A stretch of DNA of 12,653 bases, from the NCBI GenBank assembly GCA_017541565.1, contig JAFXYU010000107.1, forward strand, positions 1-12,653, given 5' to 3'. The DNA comes from a bacterium. GTDB lineage: Bacteria; Cyanobacteriota; Vampirovibrionia; Gastranaerophilales; Gastranaerophilaceae. Made by a program: the position numbers and the translations under genes. This document shows, piece by piece, positions 1 to 5,535 of this stretch; the first letter of the stretch is position 1, and the number at the start of each line of letters is the position of its first letter. The notes under the pieces were generated by a model. That model searched no databases. It was not told the origin of the DNA and saw nothing but the letters and a program-made list of their open reading frames with translations.

Positions 1-590
1 GATTTCTTGATTTCACCTGCATATTGAGAACCTGCGATTATGATTGTATGTGCTTCATAGTCAATTGCGATACATGCTTCCGAGTTTGTTCCGTCAATTG
101 CCGGATCGCATTTGAATCCCGGAGCACAAAGAATTGTATAATCTGCTTCACCATAGTTTGCTAATTCTTCTGCCGTTGGTCTGATTAACAACTGATGAAT
201 GAACATGTTTTGAGATGCTAATTCGTTGATTACTCTGAATTTTTGAGTATATTTTTTGTCTGCACCTGCAAAACCGTCAAAGATGAATACTTCTTTACCG
301 TTGAGGTAGTTAGCAATTTTATCTCTGATTGAGTTGAATGCTTCTCTTGAGATAGGTCTGTTAACCTTGCCCCAAGCGATATCGTTGTGAATAGTTTCGG
401 TATCAACTATAAATTTATCTTTAGGTGAGCGACCTGTATATTTACCGGTAGTAACAACAAGTGCGCCTGTTTCAGAAAGGGTCCCTTCTCCGCGTCTGAG
501 TGCTGCTTCTGTTAATTGAGCAGGTGTCCAGTTTCTGTGAACTTCACTCGGAGATGTAATGCCCCACTTTTCGATTCCGTAAGTTTCCAT
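1..590 (-). CDS. pckA: ATP-dependent phosphoenolpyruvate carboxykinase, N-terminal part (3' end outside window)
   Basis: The visible 196 codons are the N-terminal domain of ATP-type PEP carboxykinase, the cytoplasmic enzyme that converts oxaloacetate and ATP to PEP, CO2 and ADP in gluconeogenesis. In some anaerobes it runs in the carboxylating direction. The family signature is seen: a GALVVTTGKYTGRSPKDKF stretch near residues 42-60, whose TGRSPKDKF part contributes to the oxaloacetate site. FDGFAGAD follows about residue 104, and YAGEIKK sits at the window edge, just before the usual nucleotide-binding region. The ATG at 588-590 is chosen because AAGGAG lies 10 nt upstream (minus strand). 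The catalytic P-loop and metal-binding residues are off the left edge, so intactness cannot be judged. It sits 120 nt downstream of rdgB in the same direction but has its own promoter, so it is probably a separate unit. The identification is firm. Confidence 0.96.
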   Translation of the reverse strand, partial: METYGIEKWGITSPSEVHRNWTPAQLTEAALRRGEGTLSETGALVVTTGKYTGRSPKDKFIVDTETIHNDIAWGKVNRPISREAFNSIRDKIANYLNGKEVFIFDGFAGADKKYTQKFRVINELASQNMFIHQLLIRPTAEELANYGEADYTILCAPGFKCDPAIDGTNSEACIAIDYEAHTIIIAGSQYAGEIKK

Positions 591-633
591 TTGTATAATC
601 TCCTTCTTTATGTAAACTATCTATACATGCCTT

Positions 634-661
634 ATTTTACTACATTAAAGGCGAAAATCAA
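634..661 (-). promoter_or_regulatory. Probable sigma-70 promoter of pckA
   Basis: On the minus strand, TTGATT (656-661) and TAAAAT (634-639) are separated by 16 bp. The predicted start is near 627, giving a leader of about 37 nt that contains AAGGAG. A small inverted repeat (ATGTA at 624-628 pairing with TACAT at 610-614, read on the minus strand) lies in that leader just before the ribosome site. No obvious rho-independent terminator for rdgB is seen between 662 and 710, so read-through from the upstream operon remains possible. Confidence 0.6.
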
Positions 662-710
662 TAGTTTAATTGTAGGAGATACACTATTAAGAATGAATTG
701 GTCTGATATT

Positions 711-1295
711 TCACTTATTACAGATGTATCTGAGTACTTCTCTAAGTGCATTTCCCCTGTGTGAAATCTCGTTTTTTTCTTCTTCTGAAAGTTCTGCAAT
801 TGTTGTATTATATCCGTCAGGTACAAAAATCGGATCATATCCGAAACCGTTAATTCCTCTGGCTTGGGATATAATCTTTCCTTCGCACTTGCCTAAAACG
901 TTGTATTCTATATCTCCTTTAGGATTAATCAAAGTCATTGCGCAGCAAAAACGTGCCGTTCTTTTTTCTTCTGCAACTCCTTCAAGTTCTCTTAGTACGC
1001 GCTGAATACGAAGTACAGGAGTTTCGGCATATCTTGCGGAATATATCCCGGGATTCCCGCCGAGGGCATCTATACAAAGTCCGGAATCATCAGCAAGTGT
1101 CCATGTTTTGGAAAGTTTCCATGCCGCATGTGCTTTAATATAAGAATTTTCCTCAAAAGTCTTTCCGTTTTCATCAGGGTCAAAATCCTCAGGCGGAAGA
1201 ACAAACTCCAAATCCAAATCGGGATGTGAAGATTTTACAATTTCATTGATTTCCTGAACTTTATGAATATTTGATGATGCCAGAACTATTTTCAT
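711..1295 (-). CDS. rdgB: RdgB/HAM1-family non-canonical purine NTP pyrophosphatase (XTP/dITP diphosphatase)
   Basis: This 194-residue enzyme hydrolyses dITP, XTP and related deaminated purine triphosphates to monophosphate and pyrophosphate, keeping them out of DNA and RNA. Family motifs appear in order: LASSNIHK at residues 5-12 (nucleotide binding), FEENSYIKA about 47-55, ADDSGL 68-73 with the general-base Asp, GNPGIYSARYA 80-90, FGYDPIF 151-157 and SHRG 178-181. Length matches the family (about 190-200). The frame stays open 20 codons upstream, but the ATG at 1293-1295 is chosen. It has AGAGG five nt before it, aligns with the usual MKIVLAS-type N-terminus, and starts only 2 nt after the CDF stop codon, which implies translational coupling. 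It is the last gene of the four-gene run starting at 3271. Nothing looks damaged. Confidence 0.95.
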   Translation of the reverse strand: MKIVLASSNIHKVQEINEIVKSSHPDLDLEFVLPPEDFDPDENGKTFEENSYIKAHAAWKLSKTWTLADDSGLCIDALGGNPGIYSARYAETPVLRIQRVLRELEGVAEEKRTARFCCAMTLINPKGDIEYNVLGKCEGKIISQARGINGFGYDPIFVPDGYNTTIAELSEEEKNEISHRGNALREVLRYICNK

Positions 1296-1297
1296 TA

Positions 1298-1945
1298 CTA
1301 CCTCTTCATATCTACCAGTTCTCTTACCGTGTTTCTTACAAGAGAGACTGCCCATCTGATAATTAGTGCGCCTCCGACAAATCCGACAATTGAATCAAGC
1401 GAAGTTATATTAAAGTATTTGCCTGCAACAAGAGCAATAATTGCAAGAATAGAAGTCAGAGCATCCGCAAGGATATGGTAATACGCTGCTTTAAAGTTAT
1501 AATCTTCCTTTTCTTCTTTGTCGTGATGTCCGTGTTCCATAACAACAATACAGGCAAAGTTCACAACAAAACCTATGATTGCAACCAGAATCGCTTCGTT
1601 AAACTGGATGTTGAGCGGACTTATAAATCTGGCTATTGCTTCACCAATTATCCATGCTCCGGTCAAACCCAGAAAAATTGCACTTGTGTATGCCGCAAGA
1701 GTCCCGATTTTTTTCGTACCGTTGGGAAAAAGTTCTGATTTACTGAATTTTCTTGCAAGAACGTAAGCAGCATAAGTCAAACCCAATGCGAGTGCGTGAG
1801 TTCCCATGTGATATCCGTCAGCAAGAAGTGCCATTGAGTTTGTAATATATCCGAAAACAATTTCCGCTACCATTGTTATAATGGTTATAACTATTACAAA
1901 TAATGTCTTCCGTTCATTTTCGTTTGAGAGTTCATGTTCTTCCAT
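1298..1945 (-). CDS. Cation diffusion facilitator (CDF) metal exporter, DmeF-like, without C-terminal cytoplasmic domain
   Basis: This 215-residue inner-membrane transporter is predicted to have six helices and to exchange protons for divalent metal. Helix 2 carries DGYHMGTH (43-50) and helix 5 carries HILAD (157-161). His46/His50 with His157/Asp161 match transport site A of CDF proteins. The HxxxH form, in place of the HxxxD of ZitB-like zinc pumps, resembles the Co/Ni exporter DmeF. A short His/Glu-rich loop (EHGHHDKEEKED, 137-148) joins helices 4 and 5. The protein ends right after helix 6 (residues about 186-205 plus a short basic tail). The roughly 80-residue metal-sensing dimer domain of typical CDFs is absent. 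The next gene begins 2 nt after the stop, so no domain remnant follows. The start ATG lies 6 nt after the Skp stop with only a weak Shine-Dalgarno, so it probably depends on coupling. The metal is not assignable with certainty. Confidence 0.9.
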   Translation of the reverse strand: MEEHELSNENERKTLFVIVITIITMVAEIVFGYITNSMALLADGYHMGTHALALGLTYAAYVLARKFSKSELFPNGTKKIGTLAAYTSAIFLGLTGAWIIGEAIARFISPLNIQFNEAILVAIIGFVVNFACIVVMEHGHHDKEEKEDYNFKAAYYHILADALTSILAIIALVAGKYFNITSLDSIVGFVGGALIIRWAVSLVRNTVRELVDMKR

Positions 1946-1951
1946 ATTGAC

Positions 1952-2392
1952 TTATTTTACGGCCTTAACTATTTCTTCCGTGATATCATCACCGCCAAAG
2001 ACTACCGCGCCTTTTGCAATAACCATATCATATCCTTTTTCTTTTGCTTTTGATGCAATCGTGTCATTTATGCTTTTATCAATCTTTTTGAGTTTTTCCA
2101 TGTAGTCTTTGCGCATGGCTTCTTGTTTTTTTACATACTCTGCTTCATATTTTTTGGCAACTTTTGCCTTTGCTTCATCAGTTTTTTGTTTTTCTATTTC
2201 TTTTCTGACATTAATAAGCCATTTTTGCAAATCTTCAATTTTTTTCTGTTGTTCATCTTTTAGTGCAATAACCTGTTTTGAATTTGTTACAACGGCTTGA
2301 ACGTCAATTACTGCAACTTTTTCCACTGCAATAGCAGAATTATAAAATCCTAAAATCGCTGCCATAAGTACAATTAAACTAAATTTTTTCAT
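1952..2392 (-). CDS. Skp/OmpH-family periplasmic chaperone
   Basis: This is a 146-residue secreted protein. Residues 1-22 form a signal peptide (basic KK, hydrophobic core, SAIA before the predicted cleavage). The mature part opens with VEKVAVIDVQAVV, the standard Skp/OmpH beta-strand entry. A long Lys/Glu/Ala-rich alpha-helical segment follows (about 40-110), forming the coiled-coil tentacle, then a C-terminal return (GYDMVIAKGAVVFGG, 120-134) and a DDITEEIVKAV helix. Length and order match the family, which shields unfolded outer-membrane proteins in the periplasm and so points to a Gram-negative cell. The start ATG is preceded by AAGGAG at 2401-2406, which overlaps the stop codon of the upstream deacetylase, so translation is probably coupled. 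It is usually found next to bamA/lpxD; here it sits in a mixed operon. The exact client set is unknown. Confidence 0.9.
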   Translation of the reverse strand: MKKFSLIVLMAAILGFYNSAIAVEKVAVIDVQAVVTNSKQVIALKDEQQKKIEDLQKWLINVRKEIEKQKTDEAKAKVAKKYEAEYVKKQEAMRKDYMEKLKKIDKSINDTIASKAKEKGYDMVIAKGAVVFGGDDITEEIVKAVK

Positions 2393-2404
2393 ATATTTAT
2401 CTCC

Positions 2405-3271
2405 TTATTCCTGTATTTCCTCTCTGTCAACGTAGTTTGTAATCTCAAACCCGAGATTACTGATTTTATCCTTTAATTTTTTATTTTTGGTAATCTGAAA
2501 TTCCGTAAAATGATTATCTATCGTTCCGTCTTCGTACCTGCACGGATGAATAAGTGCTTCCGCAACGATATTTCTTTTATCTTTTAATGCACTCAGACCA
2601 AATGCAACAGTTAAACCGGACATCATGGAAGTATACCCGACGCCTATAAGATAATCGTTAGTGTTTAAACCGTATTTTTTTACCGTTTTTTTATTAATTA
2701 GCGTAAAAAAGTCCAACAGTCCGACTTTGATTAAATTTACCGGATATTTTGTATTCATGTGGATGTTAACATCCGGTACAATATACGGAAACTCAAACTG
2801 GCTTCTCACTTGTTTTATACCGTATTCTTTAGACAGTTTACATACAATCTCAAAAATAGGCGGAATTGAATGAGTGTGTACATGTGAATCGATATGAGAA
2901 ATTTTTATATCTCTCCTTTTTAATTTCTCAATTTGCGAGCGAAATTCTTTTTCAACCTGCTCGAGAAACTCCTTATCCCTGTATGCTTTAATGAGCAATT
3001 GAATGTATGAATTATTGAATTTTCCTTCGTTGTCTGTGAGTTTAAAAAATTCACTATTGAGAGATTTTCCTTCTATAATGTTGAGATGAACTCCGACTCC
3101 GAGTTCAGGACACGACGGAATAACTTTATCAACCGCTTCATCAAAAGCGTCACCATTGGCAGCAAGGCTTGTGCTTTTCAGGATACCAAATTCGTATCCT
3201 TCCAAAACGGCTCTGTTATAGGCTTGGCTCATTCCAAAATCGTCTGCATTAAGAATAAATTTGTTTGACAA
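2405..3271 (-). CDS. YdjC/ChbG/HpnK-family carbohydrate deacetylase, TTG start
   Basis: This is a 288-residue YdjC-fold enzyme, a family that removes acetyl groups from N-acetylated sugars. ChbG acts on chitobiose and HpnK is its relative in hopanoid clusters. Seen in order: NADDFG (8-13) with the metal/catalytic Asp pair, GVGVHLNI (58-65) with His62, HIDSHVHTH (126-134) with metal-ligand His residues, and ALIHPC (239-244) with the C-terminal catalytic-type His. Length fits. The start is TTG at 3269-3271, chosen because GGGAG lies six nt upstream and the first ATG downstream (residue 14) would delete NADDFG. There is no signal peptide, so it is probably cytoplasmic. It is the first gene of a tight operon and diverges from a polyprenyl-phosphate glycosyltransferase, suggesting a lipid-linked or surface sugar as substrate. 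That substrate is inference. Confidence 0.9.
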   Translation of the reverse strand: MSNKFILNADDFGMSQAYNRAVLEGYEFGILKSTSLAANGDAFDEAVDKVIPSCPELGVGVHLNIIEGKSLNSEFFKLTDNEGKFNNSYIQLLIKAYRDKEFLEQVEKEFRSQIEKLKRRDIKISHIDSHVHTHSIPPIFEIVCKLSKEYGIKQVRSQFEFPYIVPDVNIHMNTKYPVNLIKVGLLDFFTLINKKTVKKYGLNTNDYLIGVGYTSMMSGLTVAFGLSALKDKRNIVAEALIHPCRYEDGTIDNHFTEFQITKNKKLKDKISNLGFEITNYVDREEIQE

Positions 3272-3293
3272 AATAAACTCCCGCTAAACTCAT
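3249..3293 (-). CDS. Possible leader peptide overlapping the deacetylase start (14 aa)
   Basis: A short reading frame, MSLAGVYFVKQIYS then TAA, starts at ATG 3291-3293 and overlaps the first codons of the deacetylase in another frame. GGAGAG at 3301-3306 lies seven nt before it, a good ribosome-binding distance. The predicted transcript start (about 3305) falls within this site, so only part of it may be in the mRNA. If translated, its ribosomes would run through the deacetylase TTG start. It is not of recognisable composition for an attenuator (no run of one amino acid). It may be chance; only its position and ribosome site speak for it. Confidence 0.25.
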   Translation of the reverse strand: MSLAGVYFVKQIYS

Positions 3294-3321
3294 TAACATA
3301 CTCTCCAATTTATTGTATAAT
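3293..3321 (+). promoter_or_regulatory. Promoter of the glycosyltransferase gene
   Basis: TTAACA (3293-3298, 5 of 6) and TATAAT (3316-3321, perfect) are spaced by exactly 17 bp. The predicted start is about 3328, leaving a leader of only about 12 nt that still contains AGAGG. It is interleaved with the minus-strand promoter at 3312-3340. Confidence 0.7.
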
Positions 3322-3340
3322 ATTTCCGAGAGGATATCAA
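3312..3340 (-). promoter_or_regulatory. Promoter of the deacetylase-Skp-CDF-RdgB operon
   Basis: On the minus strand, TTGATA (3335-3340) and TACAAT (3312-3317) are separated by 17 bp, each 5 of 6 to consensus. The predicted start is about 3305, giving a leader of about 34 nt. The -10 hexamer shares two bases with the -10 of the opposite promoter, and the -35 hexamer contains the first base of the glycosyltransferase ATG. The two polymerases therefore cannot bind together. Confidence 0.65.
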
Positions 3341-4302
3341 TGAGTGAAATAAAATCAAGATTGGCTATAATTATACCTTGTTTTAATGAAGAACTTGTCG
3401 TTCAATCAACGGTAGAAATACTTTTAGGGGTTTTGGACGAAATAATTTTGAAAAACAAAATCTCCGAAGACAGTTATATTTACCTCGTAGATGATGGTTC
3501 AAAGGATAAGACTTGGGCGATTATTGAGTCTTTGCGCGAAAAATATGGCGCAAGAATAAAAGGTACAAAATTTATACGAAATTACGGAAACCAGAAAGCC
3601 CTTATAGCAGGACTTTTGGGTGTGAGAGAAATCGGATGTGATGCCTGTGTGTCAATTGATGCGGATTTGCAGCAAGATGAAAATTCAATTGAAGTTTTTG
3701 TAGACGAGTTTCAAAAGGGTGCGGATATTGTGTCAGGTATAAGAAACGACAGAAATACCGATTCATTCTTTAAAAAGTATACTGCGCTTTGTTTCTATAA
3801 ACTTATGAATATTTTGGGAGTGAAAATTCCGAAAAATCATTCTGACTACCGCCTTGTAAGTAAACGTGCGTTAGACGTATTGGCTCAATATCCTGAAGAA
3901 GGTCTTTTTTTAAGAGGATTTTTCCACGAAATCGGGTTGAAGACCTCTTATGTTCATTTTGATGTTAAGCCGAGAAAACTGGGTAAATCAAAATTTAACG
4001 TTTGGTCTTTGACCAGTCTTGCGCTCAACGGTATCACTGCATTCAGCATAGTTCCTTTGAGAATAATTGCACTGGTCGGTGTGCTGACAGTTTTTGGCAG
4101 CATGCTTTTGACACTGGAAGTCTTGTTTGAAAAATATATTCTTCATATAGCACCTGCGGGTTGGGCGACGCTTGTTATTTTGCTTGCGTTCTTTGGTGGA
4201 CTCCAAATATTCTGTTTGGGAATTATAGGCGAATATTTGGGACAGATTTTTAATGAAGTAAAAGCAAGACCCAGATATATCAAGGAAAAAGAACTTGTAT
4301 AA
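3340..4302 (+). CDS. GtrB/DPM1-like family 2 glycosyltransferase (polyprenyl-phosphate sugar transferase)
   Basis: This 320-residue protein moves a sugar from a nucleotide-sugar to a polyprenyl phosphate at the cytoplasmic face of the inner membrane. The GT-A catalytic domain shows IPCFNE (12-17), DDGS (51-54), the metal-binding DADLQQD (107-113), SDYRL (168-172) and the RGFF acceptor-side motif near 192. A basic KPRKLGKSKF stretch (210-219) precedes the membrane part. Two transmembrane helices (about 240-260 and 274-296) follow, as in GtrB. The frame is open from a TTG at 3313, but ATG 3340 is preferred. AGAGG lies seven nt upstream, and the TTG lies inside the promoter. It diverges from the YdjC-type deacetylase. 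An ArnC-like role (undecaprenyl-linked sugar for envelope decoration) is plausible. Donor sugar and final polymer are not readable from sequence. Confidence 0.9.
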   Translation: MSEIKSRLAIIIPCFNEELVVQSTVEILLGVLDEIILKNKISEDSYIYLVDDGSKDKTWAIIESLREKYGARIKGTKFIRNYGNQKALIAGLLGVREIGCDACVSIDADLQQDENSIEVFVDEFQKGADIVSGIRNDRNTDSFFKKYTALCFYKLMNILGVKIPKNHSDYRLVSKRALDVLAQYPEEGLFLRGFFHEIGLKTSYVHFDVKPRKLGKSKFNVWSLTSLALNGITAFSIVPLRIIALVGVLTVFGSMLLTLEVLFEKYILHIAPAGWATLVILLAFFGGLQIFCLGIIGEYLGQIFNEVKARPRYIKEKELV

Positions 4303-4411
4303 TTTTGTAAATCGATAGGTTATTATTTCAACCTCTCTTAATTACAATTAATCCGTTATATTACTAAAAACTTATACATCTGAAATCCTCTGTATATATG
4401 AAATTTGGCAC

Positions 4412-4439
4412 TTGCATTATCTTCTGTTCTTTGTATAAT
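4412..4439 (+). promoter_or_regulatory. Promoter of the HU gene
   Basis: TTGCAT (4412-4417) and a perfect TATAAT (4434-4439) are separated by 16 bp, with a predicted start near 4446 and a leader of about 26 nt holding AAAGGAG. The stretch before it (4303-4411) carries only weak AT-rich inverted repeats and no gene. Confidence 0.65.
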
Positions 4440-4471
4440 GATGAATGTAGAAAATAAGAAAGGAGTTTTTT

Positions 4472-4750
4472 ATGAACAAAGAAGAATTAGTTGCTGAAAT
4501 TGCTAAAAAAGCAAAAGTTTCTCAAAAGGAAGCAAATGAAGTATTATCGGCTTTAGTAGAAACAGTTGAAAAAACAGTTTCTAAAGGTAAAAAAGTTACT
4601 TTGGTTGGTTTTGGTACTTTTGAACCCCGTAAGAGAGCAGCAAGAAACGGCAGAAATCCGCAAACAGGTAAGGCTATTAAGATTCCTGCTAAGACAGTTC
4701 CTGTATTCTCTGCCGGTAAGAAATTCAAAGAAGTTGTTAACGGCAAGTAA
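4472..4750 (+). CDS. hup: HU-family nucleoid DNA-binding protein
   Basis: This is a 92-residue histone-like protein that binds and bends DNA as a dimer without strong sequence preference. The MNKEELV start, the helical N-terminal half, the VGFGTFEPRKRAAR core (45-58) and the DNA-intercalating arm RNPQTGKAIKIPA (61-73), whose Pro63 would insert between base pairs, are all canonical. So is the C-terminal FSAGKKFKEVVN. AAGGAG lies six nt upstream of the ATG. The gene stands alone between its own promoter and a strong hairpin, as expected for a highly expressed protein. IHF-type subunits differ in the arm region; this reads as HU. Confidence 0.96.
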   Translation: MNKEELVAEIAKKAKVSQKEANEVLSALVETVEKTVSKGKKVTLVGFGTFEPRKRAARNGRNPQTGKAIKIPAKTVPVFSAGKKFKEVVNGK

Positions 4751-4771
4751 TTAACAGTTCTAAATTTTGAT

Positions 4772-4812
4772 AACAGGAGGGGCGGATGCTGATGCATCCG
4801 CCCCTCACTGTT
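4772..4812. terminator. Long hairpin between convergent genes, probable two-way terminator
   Basis: A 13-bp perfect GC-rich stem (4777-4789 with 4794-4806, loop TGAT) is extended by a further 5 bp (AACAG 4772-4776 with CTGTT 4808-4812) after a single bulged A at 4807. It lies 21 nt after the HU stop and 26 nt after the stop of the opposing TrhA gene, so it can serve both. The T-run after the stem is short on either side (GTTTAT; GTTATC), so release may be partial, or the hairpin may mainly protect mRNA 3' ends. Confidence 0.75.
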
Positions 4813-4838
4813 TATAATATTAGTTTTTACCCCCTTAT

Positions 4839-5462
4839 TTACCCCTTTAGAATAGCCATTATTGAAAGATAGTGCGAAACGGCACCTGCTATTACAAATA
4901 TGTGCCAGATAAAGTGCATAAATTTTCTTTTTGAAAGGTAAAAAATGCATCCTGCCGAATAAAAAACTCCGCCGAGCAGTAATAACCACACAGCCATGTG
5001 GGTTGCGTGAGTCCAGATTGCATAGAATAAAAACAGAGAAAGCCAGCCCATAACAAGATACAATCCCGTTGAGAGGTACTTAAATTTGAGTGTGAGGCAT
5101 GAATAAATTATTCCGGTTACTGCCAAATACCATGTCATGGCAAGTAATGCAACCGAGAGCGGAAAATCTACCACAAGCAAAAGGATTGGTGTATAAGTTC
5201 CTGCAATAAGCATGAAAATTGCACTATGGTCAATTTTTCTGAAAACTTTTTTTGCTGTTTCATTTACCATGGCATGATAAAGTGCCGATGATTGAAACAA
5301 TATAAAAAGCGTTGCACCGAAAATCGCTGTTGAGGATGCTTCAAGCGGGTTGTGCGAACTGACCGCAAGCATAACGATTGCGTATATTGAAAAAAGCGCG
5401 CCGATTGAATGCGAAAATGCGTTCAAAAATTCTTCAGCAGACGAATATTTTCTTTCTTCCAT
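4839..5462 (-). CDS. TrhA/hemolysin III (PAQR-superfamily) membrane protein
   Basis: This is a 207-residue, seven-helix integral membrane protein. The metal-site residues of the hemolysin III/adiponectin-receptor superfamily are present: SxxxH (Ser59, His63), DH (78-79) and HFIWH (183-187). It also has the N-terminal signature EEFLNAFSHSIGA (10-22). Bacterial members have been linked to membrane-fluidity homeostasis (TrhA of E. coli), so the old hemolysin name should not be read as evidence of toxicity. The frame is open to 5531, but ATG 5460-5462 is chosen. It has AAAGGAG eleven nt upstream, and the longer form would run through a near-consensus promoter. It is a single gene with its own promoter and faces HU across a shared hairpin. 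The molecular activity (possible hydrolase) is not established. Confidence 0.9.
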   Translation of the reverse strand: MEERKYSSAEEFLNAFSHSIGALFSIYAIVMLAVSSHNPLEASSTAIFGATLFILFQSSALYHAMVNETAKKVFRKIDHSAIFMLIAGTYTPILLLVVDFPLSVALLAMTWYLAVTGIIYSCLTLKFKYLSTGLYLVMGWLSLFLFYAIWTHATHMAVWLLLLGGVFYSAGCIFYLSKRKFMHFIWHIFVIAGAVSHYLSIMAILKG

Positions 5463-5486
5463 ATATCTATAAACTCCTTTTTTGTA

Positions 5487-5515
5487 ATTATACAGATAAT
5501 ATATTTTTACGTCAA
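5487..5515 (-). promoter_or_regulatory. Promoter of the TrhA/hemolysin III gene
   Basis: On the minus strand, TTGACG (5510-5515, 5 of 6) and TATAAT (5487-5492, perfect) are spaced by 17 bp, among the best promoter matches in the window. The predicted start is about 5480, exactly where the AAAGGAG ribosome site begins, so the leader is about 18 nt. Confidence 0.75.
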
Positions 5516-5535
5516 AAATTTGTAATAACAACCAA

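Noticed and set aside
662..700. AATAGT/ACTATT inverted repeat downstream of rdgB
   Set aside because: Six AT base pairs around a 17-nt loop, not stable enough to call a terminator.
516..764. 82-codon plus-strand frame between pckA and rdgB
   Set aside because: Overlaps pckA, its promoter and the rdgB end in antisense; no supporting signals.
4317..4351. Small hairpin (AGGTT/AACCT) and 14-bp TTAATT/AATTAA palindrome after the glycosyltransferase gene
   Set aside because: The stem is only 5 bp with no T-run, and the palindrome is pure AT-rich sequence; neither is convincing as terminator or operator.
4826..4850. Two close copies of an AAGGGG(G)TAAA motif after the TrhA gene
   Set aside because: Only two short copies, one of them part of the TrhA stop region; probably chance in low-complexity sequence.
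4522..4989. 155-codon minus-strand frame across HU and its hairpin
   Set aside because: Runs antisense through the unmistakable HU gene and its terminator and into TrhA; composition is not protein-like and there is no ribosome site.
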